64,000 nt of DNA from Anthoceros angustus. Its lineage: Eukaryota > Streptophyta > Anthocerotopsida > Anthocerotales > Anthocerotaceae. The position numbers and the translations under genes were made by a program. The stretch lies in NCBI GenBank assembly GCA_010909165.1, contig VJWM01000178.1, positions 62,001 through 126,000 on the forward strand. The letters are read 5' to 3'. Shown here piece by piece: positions 12,840 through 23,860 of the stretch (its first letter is position 1; every line of letters begins with the position of its first letter). The notes beneath the pieces were generated by a model. That model made no database searches. It saw only the letters and a program-made list of their open reading frames with translations, and was not told the DNA's origin.

Positions 12840-13970
12840 GTGAGGGCTACATCTTTCGGCGTTGTTGCCCCTTCCTCCTCTCGTCGGGCTACTTCCTCCC
12901 TTGAGCCTCCACTAGAGTGTTGGCAATGGTTGCGGGCGCAATCTGATCATCCTTTGTCTCTTTATGACACGCGTCTCTTGGGACCCCGCCTTTTTCGGCG
13001 TCTTCCCCATCGATTGCAAGACGATGTCCGCTTAGCCTACATGCTTCCCTTGGAGCGCCTCGCGCAAAACTCCCGAGATGAAGCAACCTGGACTATGTTC
13101 CTTTTTCTTCCCCGGTGGTGTCTCCATCGCTCTAGAGATGGGAATTCAGGTCATAGGGAGATTGCCTCCCGGCTCCACCGTTTCTGGGCTGGGGACTGGC
13201 TAGCTCTTCAGGAAGAGGAGGGTTGTGCTGCTCGATCAAGGTTGGAGTCGGCTAATCTTGATCAAGGTTGTCAAGACCCCGTGAAGGCGCGTCTCAAAAG
13301 GTGCCTCCTGCTTAATCGCGTAGACGAGTATGCTAGGGCTGCCCGGGCCCTTTGGCCAGAGCCGGTGGCTCCTGCGTCTGAGGAGACGATTGCTACTCTT
13401 CGGGCCCTTCACGTGGCTCCAGATGTCCCCATCCCACCAGATATCTTGGAGTTTGTGGCTGAGGAGCCCTTTTGTCTGAACAGACTGGTTTTTTATCGCG
13501 CTTTAACTACCGCCCCGTTGCTCTCTTCTGGGGGTCTTTCTGAAACTGTCTATGATCAACTATGGGAGACCCCCCATCGCACTTCACGGGTGTTGGGGGC
13601 CAGCAGGCTTTGGGCTATGGAGAAGCCCACACTGGGGGTGCACCCAAGTGCTGATTCTCCACAAGGGTTGCGGGTCCTTGGAGTCCCGGTCGGGCCCCCG
13701 GGCTTTATACGGGAATTAGTGGATGCTACTTTGAAAGAGGATCTTGCGCATATCGACGACCTCTCTAGGTTGGGTGACCCGCACGTGGCCTTTGGCATTC
13801 TCTCTTCCTGGTTCGCGCGCCATCCTGGATACCTCATTCGCACCGTACCCCCCTCTCCAGTTTTTCTTTCTCAACTGGGAGATTTTGACAACTTGGTTAT
13901 GCAGTCTCTGGGAGACATTATTGACCCAGGTTCCTTCGAATGTGCGATAGAGGACTTGGCGCGACGATAG
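12840..13970 (+). pseudogene. Retroelement ORF, central part without RT palm (376 codons)
   Basis: This is the longest open frame of the element. Residues about 130-200 (AARSRLESANLDQ, LLLNRVDEYARAARAL) precede the RT, and IPPDILEFVAEEPF is the usual lead into the palm. At about residues 228-260 the text jumps from SGGLSETVYDQLWE and LWAMEKPTLGV directly to GLRVLGVPVGPPGF, so the 200 or so residues with the catalytic aspartates are missing. The C-terminal third (DLSRLGDPHVAFGIL, HPGYLIRTVPPSP) is the thumb-side region. The listed start is GTG only because an amber codon precedes it; the frame was once continuous with the zinc finger. Confidence 0.6.
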
Positions 13971-14513
13971 GCATCCCTCCCTGTCGCTTTTGGGGGCGCA
14001 GGTCTTTCGGCTATGGAGGCCTCGGCGCCAGCGGCTTTTCTAGGAAGCGGGGCCCTCTCAGCCCTAATTTTGTCCTCTCACTTCCTTATTCGAGATAGCA
14101 GCATTTTGGAGATTTTCGTCGCAGGAGTTGAGGAGGGGTGCTTCCCCCTCCAAGTGTCCCTAAGGTCGGCTAGGGACCTCTTACCCCCTCTGACCAGGGG
14201 GCCATGCCTTCTTTTTCTTCGTTTCTCACAGACGGGCTTCGAGGGTTGCAGGCTTCTATCTAGGAGAAGCATTTTAAGCAGGGTCTTTTTCTGGGTTCAT
14301 CTATTCCTCGTCCCGCTAGAGGTCGCCTTCGCTTCTCCCTCAGGGAAGGGAGCAAGTTCCTAGCTCCTAGCCCACCCTTGCATCCAGGCGTTCCTAATCG
14401 CACCAGCTTCTTTTTCTACCGCATTGAGGTTTCGCTTGAGTTTGATCCAACCACAAGCTTGTTCTCTGCCGGCCTAATGCTGTGGGGCCTCCATCGATGA
14501 CCTTGGGGCCCAC

Positions 14514-15128
14514 TTAGTGTGTTGTCCAATGGGTGGACAACGTATTGCTGCACACGACGCCGTCCGAGACGCCATGTTCTCGATGGCTAAGGAGAGCGGT
14601 TTCTTCCCTTTCAAGGAGCGGCAGTATACTCAGCTCAATGGCGTCTTTATCAAAGCTGACCTTTTCTTGACGCGGGGGGACGAGGTCTCGGTTTAGGACG
14701 TGGTTGTCACTGACCCAACCAGAGATTTTGTTAGCGACCATATCATCATCAACCCTCCAGGTTGGGCGGCGGAAGGGAGCACAACTAAAAAAATTTATAA
14801 GTATAGGCCCATGCAGCAATGTCACATTTTCATCTCCCTTGCCAATGAAACCCATGGGGCTTTGGGTAAGGTTTTTTCTCGTTTTATCAAGGAGTGCACA
14901 AGGGCCTACCACAACGACTGGGGCGGGTTTGGCCTCCCCCTTTCCAGTATCGTGGCATATTTCAGGCAACGGGTTTCCATCGCCCTGCAACGGACGTTGG
15001 CCAGCACCATTTTTAGGAAAATCACGAGTGCTGGAGACGCGGTATTGGCGGCACCGCTGGTAAGTAGGCCCTTCCCTATTTCGGACGGTGACATCTTGGG
15101 GGTGGTTGGCGGTTATAGGGTAGATTAA
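14514..15128 (+). pseudogene. Retroelement ORF, C-terminal part
   Basis: In one frame, broken by an amber at 14694-14696, this reads GGQRIAAHDAVRDAMF, SGFFPFKERQYTQLNG, IKADLFLTRGDEV and then VVTDPTRDFVS, CHIFISLANETHGAL, IAYFRQRVSIALQ-type text (seen as AYFRQRVSIALQRTLA), ending at the stop at 15126. An Asp-rich FLTRGDEV-xx-VVVTDPT motif resembles a nuclease-like fold. I infer this is the C-terminal domain of the element; I cannot assign a precise enzyme. Confidence 0.5.
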
Positions 15129-15216
15129 TGCGGAGGCACCCCCCTCGGCCTGGTGCCTCGTCGTCGGTTGTCCCCTTTCACCTTGGGGTAGATAGAATTT
15201 CCCATCTCGTTCTTTT

Positions 15217-15409
15217 TATAAAGTCTCCACATTCCTCTTATCATATACAATACAAAGTACTATTTTAAATGGGATGTTATATAATCATCACCATTTTTAC
15301 AGTTTAAAGAATAAAATTTATTTATTATATAATATTTTAATTTAAAACTCATTATTTATCTATTAAAATTTTCAATATAATATTGAGAGGGGAATGTGGA
15401 GACTTTATA
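15217..15409. mobile_element. MITE, 193 bp with about 22-bp terminal inverted repeats
   Basis: Left end tataaagtctccacattcct (15217-15236) is matched in inverse by aggggaatgtggagactttata (15388-15409). The centre is very AT-rich and non-coding. The ends are bordered by TA, which fits a Stowaway/Tc1-mariner-type MITE, although the palindromic ends make the target duplication ambiguous. It sits exactly between the end of the retroelement and the first PXN unit. Confidence 0.65.
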
Positions 15410-15822
15410 GAACTGCAGAGACTAATAAGAGAAATTCCTACATAGATATATGTGCAGTGCTCTAAACATCATTGTTTAGATTTTGCGACTTAACTTTGCG
15501 AGAAATCAGAAACAACGGCCGTGACAGTGTGATACTGTTTAAATATAGACAAAGTCACATTGTTCACGGCTGGCTTTGGGCGCTGGAGCGCCGATGCTAG
15601 TCCCAGGGGTTCTCGATATCAACGCAAACTGTTCTTTTGCATGTCGATAGGGAATTGTCCAGGGAAAAGTGTGACCTCGTTGGCATCTCTCATGCAGCTA
15701 GAGGGGCTCAGCGTATGGAGCATCCAAAGCAGCTGCCGTCCTCCTCGTTGGCATCTTTGCCAACCTACGTTGGCACATTTGGAGTTCTCGGTCCCTCTGC
15801 TTGAGAAACCCAGGCTTGCAAG
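15410..15822. other. Upstream region of PXN, copy 1
   Basis: This is the 5' flank of the first PXN unit. The same sequence is present upstream of the third unit (19234-19636), with small indels. It contains no gene. The junction word actgcagag marks the start of the duplicated tract. Confidence 0.6.
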
Positions 15823-18176
15823 ATGTCGGATGCAGCCATTAACGGATTGGCAGGTGCTGGAGGTGGTGTTGTTGCTCAGCTTTTGACCTATCGCCTGCTG
15901 TTTCCTCTCGGGGGTCTTCGAAACTGCCTATGATCAACTATGGGAGACCCCCATCGCACTTCACGGGTGTTGAAGCTTTGGGCTATGGAGAAGCCCACCG
16001 GGGTGCACCCGATTCTCCACAAGGGTTGCGGGTCCTTGAGTCCCTTGGTCGGCCCCGCTTTATACGGAATTAGTGGATGCTACTTTGAAAGAGGATCTTG
16101 CGCATACGACGACCTCTCTAGGTTGGTGACCCGCACGTGGCCTTTGGCATTCTCTCTCCTCGTTCGCGCCATCCCGGATACCTCACCGCACTGCACTTCT
16201 CCGCTTTTTCTTTCTCAACCGGGAGATTTTGACAACTTGTTGCTCAGCTTTTGACCTATCCCTCCAGGCTGTAAGTTTCCCGCCTTCGGTAGGAGCAAAG
16301 TCGTTGAAACAAATCATTAGCGAGCTACCTTGCACCGATCGCCTCATTTTCAGCAATTGACGTTCCGTGTCAAGATCTAACCTGGGACGACTTATCTCAG
16401 GTGAATACTGACAGCAGACTGAGAGAATAGGAAACAAGCTGTACCAAGGGGCACAGCTGATATTTCATCCGCCAGTGGACCTTCTCGTCCACCGAGACTT
16501 CCTGAAGGCACATTCTATTATGGGAGGTAGTAGTCTTTCCTTCCTCGTGACTCCATGCGGACTTACTGCTTTCCTTCCTCTTCAAGCCTTTAATAACTCT
16601 CTTCTTGTATTCTACAGGTGATCAAATACGAGGGATGGGGAGGCTTGTACAGAGGTCTTCTCCTTCATTAGTTGGAACTGTTGCTTCTCAGGTATAGTTA
16701 CTCATCACATAAAGCTGTCCCAGAGGAGCTGCTAAGAGTGAGTACAACTTTATGGAAATAGGACGTTTCTGAACACTTCTAGGCATGTAGATTGGTGTCA
16801 ACAAGCTGCGATTTGTTGTACTCAAGATGGGCCTCAGCATGGAATTCTTGAACATAGTATCTGATGGCAGTTAAGGGTTTTGATCTGATAACAGTATTGT
16901 GTCTCGGATTTTGAAACGCAGGCTGTATATTACTACTTCTACCAGCTCCTAAAAATGAAGCTGAGGCCCAGGCTCAGAGGAGGAAGAAACTGGGCTTTGG
17001 TGATGGAACTCTAGGCATGTTTGGATCCCTTGTTGTGGCTGCATTGGCTGGGTAACTCACGCTTCCAACCATGCTCAAGCCTCATGATCTGCAGCTATGA
17101 GTATCTTGAGTTTTGTGCTCATCTCGCAGCAGGTTTTTGCAGCTCCGTAAATGCTTTTGTTAATCCTATCTGGGTGGTTGTGACTCAAATGCAGGTAATT
17201 AAGAGGTAGACTGCTTGTTCTACCAGAGGATTATCTGCAAGTTAATGACTTTCACAATGTAATCCTTTCATATGCTTTAGTCCGATCAGTTGGTGACTGA
17301 CATTTGCAGACTCATGCTCAAGCTCAGAAGAAGTTGGTAGATAATGCTGCACACAGGGCGGGGGCAGGGGATGCCCAGGATGTTAACAAAGATCCTGGTT
17401 ATAAGAATCGCTCTCTTACTACTAGCGTAGGAGCGTTGGAGGTGGTATGTTCCTCCCGTGTGTGGTTGTGCATTATGGTGGCATGAACAGACTATGACAG
17501 TCGTCGCCATGGTGTTGTCCTGTAGAGAAGTGAACCATGTACTTTATTGATGTTTCAGGTGAAAGAGCTATATAAGGAGTCTGGGATCTTGGGATATTGG
17601 AGAGGAGTTGTGCCCACTCTCATCATGGTAATATTTCGCCGTGGCATACTCCATTGTTAGCACAGCTCTCTTGCCAATGTATTAACTGCAGAGTTCTGTG
17701 TAGGTGAGCAACCCGTCTATACAATTCATGATCTACGAAACCTTGCTTAAAAGAGTAACAGCCAAACGGACTCCAAATGCACATGGTGTAAAACACGTGG
17801 GCGCTGGCGAGGTATGCACTGCATTTGCTTTTGTTGATAAAGTGTGTTTGTGGTTACACCGTCAGGGTGATGTGTTGATTGCAATGAGTACTCTTCACAG
17901 GTGTTTGTCCTTGGAGCTATTGCAAAACTTGGTGCTACTGTCATCACGTATCCTCTGCTGGTAGTTAAGGTTCACACTTTCCGCTGGACATATATTGTAG
18001 GTGCTAATCTAAGAGCGTCCTGACGAGTTTTGTACATGGCACTAAGAGCTCCATGTCAAAAGGCTGCTCTAGACATGGCATTGCAGGTGATTGACTTAGT
18101 ACGAGGGTTCTGTATTTGCAGTCACGACTCCAGGCCAAACAGGCAAAGGGATCGGATAAGTCTGCGAACTATACAG
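15823..18176 (+). pseudogene. PXN: PXN-type peroxisomal NAD carrier, copy 1 (disrupted)
   Basis: Exons 1 to 10 of the carrier are present in order: MSDAAINGLAGAGGG in exon 1 (from 15823), then GWGGLYRGLL, YYYFYQLLKN, NPIWVVVTQMQ, ESGILGYWRGVVPTL, NPSIQFMIYETLLKR, YPLLVVK and SRLQAKQAKGSDKS (18122-18176). Exon 1 is split by a 346-bp retroelement fragment at 15893-16238, exon 2 has small deletions and a stop, and exon 5 lacks several bases. The terminal exon is absent because the copy runs into a second retroelement fragment at 18232. Exon 6 here keeps the proper frame (SLTTSVGALE), which the better copy at 19.6 kb has lost. Confidence 0.85.
15893..16238 (+). mobile_element. Retroelement fragment inserted in PXN exon 1
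   Basis: It is homologous to about 13510-13890 of the retroelement (GGLSETVYDQLWE through LSQLGDFDN) but shortened by many small deletions. A 22-bp direct repeat, gttgctcagcttttgaccta plus tc, brackets it at 15871-15892 and 16239-16260. That is target duplication or strand-switch structure. PXN copy 3 has no such insert. Confidence 0.8.
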
Positions 18177-18231
18177 GTGAAGTGTTTGCAAACTACGATG
18201 CTGTTGACCTAGGACATTCTATGTTTACCCC

Positions 18232-18545
18232 ATGGTGGACAACGATGTCGCACACGACGTCCCGAGACGCCATGTTCTCGATGGCTAAGGAGAGCGGTTT
18301 CTTCCTTTCAAGGAGCGGTGATACTCGGCTCAATGGCGTCTTTATCAAAGTCGACCTTTTCTTGACGGGGACGAGGTCTCGGTTTAGGACGTGGTTGTCA
18401 CCCAACCGTAGATTTTGTTAGCGAATTATATCATCATCAACCCTCCGTTGGGCGAAGGGAGCACAACTAAAAAATTTATAAGTATAGGCCCATGCAAGAA
18501 TGTCACATTTTCATCTCCTTGCCAATGAAACCCATGGGGCTTTGG
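18232..18545 (+). mobile_element. Retroelement fragment joining PXN copies 1 and 2
   Basis: It is homologous to about 14525-14864 of the retroelement (DAMFSMAKESGFF region onward). The left junction shares ggtggacaa with the PXN intron 10 sequence, and the right junction shares gggctttgg with PXN exon 4. It thus bridges two PXN segments. Confidence 0.8.
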
Positions 18546-19233
18546 TGATGGAACTCTAGGCATGTTTGGATCCCTTGTTGTGGCTGCATTGGCTGGGTAA
18601 CTCACGCTTCCAACCATGCTCAAGCCTCATGATCTGCAGCTATGAGTATCTTGAGTTTTGTGCTCATCTCGCAGCAGGTTTTTGCAGCTCCGTAAATGTG
18701 CTATTGGAATCCTATCTGGGTGGTTGTGACTCAAATGCAGGTAATTAAGAGGTAGACTGCTTGTTCTACCAGAGGATTATCTGCAAGTTAATGACTTTCA
18801 CAATGTAATCCTTTCATATGCTTTAGTCCGATCAGTTGGTGACTGACATTTGCAGACTCATGCTCAAGCTCAGAAGAAGTTGGTAGATAATGCTGCACAC
18901 AGGGCGGGGCAGGGGATGCCCAGGATGTTAACAAAGATCCTGGTTATAAGAATCGCCTCTTACTACTAGCGTAGGAGCGTTGGAGGTGGTATGTTCCTCC
19001 CGTGTGTGGTTGTGCATTATGGTGGCATGAACAGACTATGACAGTCGTCGCCATGGTGTTGTCCTGTAGAAGTGAACCATGTACTTTATTGATGTTTCAG
19101 GTGAAAGAGCTATATAAGAGTCTGGGATCTTGGGATATTGGAGAGTTGTGCCCACTCTCATCATGGTAATATTTCGCCGTGGCATACTCCATTGTTAGCA
19201 CAGCTCTCTTGCCAATGTATTAACTGCAGAGAC
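18545..19233 (+). pseudogene. PXN: PXN, copy 2 (exon 4 tail to exon 7 only)
   Basis: It begins inside exon 4 at GDGTLGMFGSLVVAALAG, continues through exons 5 to 7 and stops in the following intron at actgcagag, where it joins a repeat of the PXN upstream region. Small deletions disturb exons 5 to 7. It cannot encode a carrier. Confidence 0.8.
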
Positions 19234-19636
19234 TAATAAGAGAAATTCCTACATAGATATATGTGCAGTGCTCTAAACATCATTGTTTAGATTTTGCGAC
19301 TTAACTTTGCGAGAAATCAGAAACAACGGCCGTGACAGTGTGATACTGTTTAAATATAGACAAAGTCACATTGTTCACGGCTGGCTTTGGGCGCTGGAGC
19401 GCCGATGCTAGTCCCAGGGGTTCTCGATATCAACGCAAACTGTTCTTTTGCATGTCGATAGGGGAATTGTCCAGGGGAAAAGTGTGACCTCGTTGGCATC
19501 TCTCATGCAGCTAGAGGGGGCTCAGCGTATGGAGCATCCAAAGCAGCTGCCGTCCTCTCGTTGGGCATCTTTGCCAACCTACGTTGGCACATTTGGAGTT
19601 CTCGGTCCCTCTGCTTGAGAAACCCAGGCTTGCAAG

Positions 19637-21950
19637 ATGTCGGATGCAGCCATTAACGGATTGGCAGGTGCTGGAGGTGGTGTTGTTGCTCAGCTTTTGA
19701 CCTATCCCCTCCAGGCTGTAAGTTTCCCGCCTTCGGTAGGAGCAAAGTCGTTGAAACAAATCATTAGCGAGCTACCTTGCACCGATCGCCTCATTTTCAG
19801 CAATTGACGTTCCGTGTCAAGATCTAACCTGGGACGACTTATCTCAGGTGAATACTCGACAGCAGACTGAGAGAACAGGGAAACAAGCTGTACCAAGGGG
19901 CACAGCTGATATTTCATCCGCCAGTGGACCTTCTCGTCCACCGAGACTTCCTGAAGGCACATTCTACAAGTTATGGGAGGTAGTAGTCTTTCCCTTCCTC
20001 GTGACTCCATGCGGACTTACTGCTTTCCTTCCTCTTCAAGCCTTTAATAACCTCTCTTTCTTGTATTCTACAGGTGATCAAATACGAGGGATGGGGAGGC
20101 TTGTACAGAGGTCTTCTCCCTTCATTAGTTGGAACTGTTGCTTCTCAGGTATAGTTACTCATCACATAAAGCTGTCCCAGAGGAGCTGCTAAGAGTGAGT
20201 ACAACTTTATGGAAATAGGACGTTTCTGAACACTTCTAGGGCATGTAGATTGGTGTCAACAAGCTGCGATTTGTTGTACTCAAGATGGGCCTCAGCATGG
20301 AATTCTTGAACATAGTATCTGATGGCAGTTAAGGGTTTTGATCTGATAACAGTATTGTGTCTCGGATTTTGAAACGCAGGCTGTATATTACTACTTCTAC
20401 CAGCTCCTAAAAAATGAAGCTGAGGCCCGGGCTCAGAGGAGGAAGAAACTGGGCTTTGGTGATGGAACTCTAGGCATGTTTGGATCCCTTGTTGTGGCTG
20501 CATTGGCTGGGTAACTCACGCTTCCAACCATGCTCAAGCCTCATGATCTGCAGCTATGAGTATCTTGAGTTTTTGTGCTCATCTCGCAGCAGGTTTTTGC
20601 AGCTCCGTAAATGTGCTATTGACGAATCCTATCTGGGTGGTTGTGACTCAAATGCAGGTAATTAAGAGGTAGACTTCTTGTTCTACCAGAGGATTATCTG
20701 CAAGTTAATGACTTTCACAATGTAATCCTTTCATATGCTTTAGTCCGATCAGTTGGTGACTGACATTTGCAGACTCATGCTCAAGCTCAGAAGAAGTTGG
20801 TAGATAATGCTGCACACAGGGCGGGGGCAGGGGATGCCCAGGATGTTAACAAAGATCCTGGTTATAAGAATCGCCTCTTACTACTAGCGAGGAGCGTTGG
20901 AGGTGGTATGTTCCTCCCGTGTGTGGTTGTGCATTATGGTGGCATGAACAGACTATGACAGTCGTCGCCATGGTGTTGTCCTGTAGAGAAGTGAACCATG
21001 TACTTTATTGATGTTTCAGGTGAAAGAGCTATATAAGGAGTCTGGGATCTTGGGATATTGGAGAGGAGTTGTGCCCACTCTCATCATGGTAATATTTCGC
21101 CCGTGGCATACTCCATTGTTAGCACAGCTCTCTTGCCAATGTATTAACTGCAGAGTTCTGTGTAGGTGAGCAACCCGTCTATACAATTCATGATCTACGA
21201 AACCTTGCTTAAAAGAGTAACAGCCAAACGGACTCCAAATGCACATGGTGTAAAACACGTGGGCGCTGGCGAGGTATGCACTGCATTTGCTTTTGTTGAT
21301 AAAGTGTGTTTGTGGTTACACCGTCAGGGTGATGTGTTGATTGCAATGAGTACTCTTCACAGGTGTTTGTCCTTGGAGCTATTGCAAAACTTGGTGCTAC
21401 TGTCATCACGTATCCTCTGCTGGTAGTTAAGGTTCGACACTTTCCGCTGGACATATATTGTAGGTGCTAATCTAAGAGCGTCCTGACGAGTTTTGTACAT
21501 GGCACTAAGAGCTCCATGTCAAAAAGGCTGCTCTAGACATGGCATTGCAGGTGATTGACTTAGTACGAGGGTTCTGTATTTGCAGTCACGACTCCAGGCC
21601 AAACAGGCAAAGGGATCGGATAAGTCTGCGAACTATACAGGTGAAGTGTTTGCAAACTACGATGCTGTTGACCTAGGACATTCTATGTTTACCCCATGGT
21701 GGACAAACTGATTTCGGTTGTTTGATTGTACGCTGATCTTCTCTCGACTCTTCCAGGGACTCTGGATGCTCTAGCAAAGATGATCCGATACGAGGGGATC
21801 GCTGGCTTCTACAGGGGCATGAGTACAAAAATCTTTCAAAGTGTGATTGCCGCGGCTGTTTTGTTTGCCATCAAAGAAGAGCTGGTGAAGGCAGCCCGTA
21901 CCATCCTGCTGAAGAATCAGAAGCCCAAGAATAGTCTTGGACACCATTAG
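19637..21950 (+). CDS. PXN: Peroxisomal NAD carrier (mitochondrial carrier family), PXN-type, 11 exons
   Basis: This is the only copy with all exons: 19637-19717, 19848-19979, 20074-20148, 20380-20510, 20603-20657, 20773-20902, 21020-21088, 21166-21273, 21363-21431, 21586-21640 and 21757-21950, giving about 366 residues. The start MSDAAINGLAGAGGG, VNTRQQTER, NPIWVVVTQMQTH, YPLLVVKSRLQAKQ and IRYEGIAGFYRGMSTKI match plant PXN, a six-helix carrier of the peroxisome membrane that exchanges NAD+ for AMP or NADH. As in that group, the first signature is altered (PLQAVNTR in place of Px[DE]xx[KR]). All splice junctions keep phase except exon 6, which is two bases short of copy 1 (130 versus 132 nt) and shifts the frame near 20876-20890. 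The true gene probably has the copy 1 reading there. Confidence 0.9.
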
Positions 21951-22533
21951 ATAGAATCCTTTTAAAATCCTAGTCACCTAATTTAAACGGTCAAATTTCT
22001 TTAGCTCATTCAACCTATTAAATCGCCTGCAGGTTTAGGCTACGTCTTTAAAATGAGGTTTGGCCTCGTCCTTGCTCTTAGAATCTTTAATACATCAAAG
22101 ATCTAACGCTCGGTTGATGTCGATCCCCTAATTGGTTTGTCGGGAACATCACACAACGGCCGCAATTTGTGCACGTGAGATGTCGTTCTCACTTAAAAGG
22201 GCAAAGCACGGATAAAACTAAAACTCAACACGGCCTGACAGCACTGCCCAGGCTTTCTTAAGTCCATTCCATCACCTTGCAAAACACACTTGTAATATAT
22301 AAGCTTGTAAACCCTAGTGATGATATAGATGGGCTGCTGGCTCTAATTCTCCAGCCACATGGAGCACAAGAAAGAAGGGTGCATGACAATGCAGCTAGCC
22401 AGAGTGCGACTTAAAGGCCACACACGTACCTATCTGACAGGACCACTAATCCACCAAGCACTCCTTCCAACGAGCTCACGAGCAGGTAGATAGGAGGCAG
22501 CGGGGGTAAGACAACTACACACGCTGGTAGGAT

Positions 22534-22645
22534 GTGACAATGGTAGGACAGCTTCCACTCGCACCAAGGACGTGACAATGGTAGGACAGCTTCCACTCGC
22601 ACCAAGGACGTGACAGTGGTAGGACAGCTTCCAGCTTGGGCAGAA
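22534..22645. repeat. 38-bp minisatellite, three copies
   Basis: The unit gtgacaatggtaggacagct plus tccactcgcaccaaggac starts at 22534, 22572 and 22610. It is repeated in the duplicated tract near 24688-24795. It creates a minus-strand frame that looks repetitive but is not a gene. Confidence 0.85.
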
Positions 22646-22926
22646 GGGATCACGGCTTGCTTCAATCATTGGGCTAATCCTCTACACAAATCTATCTTCC
22701 CATAATTATCCAGGGGCACTGGTTTGGGAGGAGACTGCTAAAATGGCTTGCCACCTCCTCCTACATTTGTGAGGCGCCTTGCCTCACATGCCCATGCTAC
22801 TGATAATGAGTTGCATACATAATACGGCTAAATCAATAGATATATTAATAACTATATTAAAGTATACATTGCCCATTCGCACGCATGATATTGGGCTAAC
22901 CTCACACAAATTTGTACGTAGGTCTA

Positions 22927-23860
22927 TCATTTTGAATCGTCCTGGTATTTACGTATGATTTGCAATATTTTGTCTACAACTTGGACTGCAGAAGGGTTGA
23001 GCCCAAAGGTGAAGTCCACTCCTGGAAGTTGTTGAAACTACCAGGAAAATCAGTGAAAAGCCCGTCCACACCAATGTGTTCAATCCAGTACTCGTACTCC
23101 TGATACGGATCTTGATGAAAGTCGAAATGCAAATAAGAGTTTTCGTTGCGGAAGGTGTATGGGTGAACCTGAAAGAGACATGAAGAAGGGCGCTAAGAGG
23201 ATCAGAAACCATATCTCACTCCATCAGCATTGGCAATAAAAACAGCAAAAGCGGAGAATACCTGAAGTCCCCGCTCATGGGCCTTCTTCACAAGGTCAGA
23301 TGGATCTGTCAGGTGGTTGCCCTCGTCTGGTGGCACAATCGTGTCCTTCCAAGGCCCGATTCCAACCACATACTGGCTGATGTAGTCTAAGTACTTGGAA
23401 GAGGTTACCTCCGCAAATGACTGGGAAAAGAAACAGAGTATTGAATGAGTGCGATTGTTCGCTTGTACTTTCCACATCACAATAGACAGCTATCACAATG
23501 GATATACAGCAGATCAACCTGATTAGTATCCTCAGTTAAAGAAGTGGTGGAATCGATGAGGAACACTTTGGGACTAAGTGTCAGATTTGCTGCGAGAGAG
23601 CGGCAAAAGACTGAATGAAGACTGGCTGAGCCAACCATGGTTCAGACAGGAACTCTCCCTCGTACCCATGTTTCAGCAGCGTCTCAACAAACACGTCCTC
23701 AAATCTTTTTCCTCCTGGCCATTTCACCTGGACCAGATGGACACTTAGTCAAGGTTTACTACCAACTGGATGCGGTACCAAACCAGGCAAATCTAATATG
23801 AACACCGCAAACATATTTGAAAAGAGAAGACAATGAAGATTGACATACATGTTGATTGAT
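22927..23860 (-). pseudogene. GDPD 3' exons, extra copy (exons 7 to 4)
   Basis: This duplicate of GDPD exons 7, 6, 5 and part of 4 lies downstream of the full gene on the minus strand. Exon 7 has lost one G compared with the other copy (gggttgagccc against gggttggagccc) and shifts frame. Exon 5 lacks about 12 bases near 23595. Exon 4 ends abruptly at 23860, the duplication junction. Confidence 0.85.

Larger units (their letters stand above)
12669..15128 (+). mobile_element. Reverse-transcriptase-type retroelement relic with C2H2 zinc finger, catalytic core deleted
   Basis: One element can be followed across 2.4 kb. At 12741-12806 a zinc finger reads CPLCGILYKSIVGVKRHMGMMH (shown here only as its pattern C-x2-C-x12-H-x4-H). 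An amber codon at 12837-12839 separates it from a 376-codon frame carrying the sequence after and before an RT core (VLGVPVGPPGF, LIRTVPPSP). After another amber at 13968 comes LPVAFGGAGL, then a region of shifted frames (14.2-14.5 kb), then CCPMGGQRIAAHDAVRDAMF and VVVTDPTRDFVSD, ending at 15128. The order matches a zinc-finger RT retroelement ORF2 type known to me from plants and protists, recalled from memory. The RT palm (YxDD region) is absent. The element is not autonomous. Confidence 0.65.
21701..23860. repeat. Tandem duplication, unit 1 (2160 bp)
   Basis: The sequence from ggacaaactgatttcggttg is repeated from 23861. The unit contains the last PXN exon, spacer and GDPD exons 7 to 4. 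The spacer at 21951-22533 has no gene. Confidence 0.9.

Noticed and set aside
22411-22669. Minus frames with VRVEAVLPLS-type repeats
   Set aside because: They are translations of the 38-bp minisatellite.
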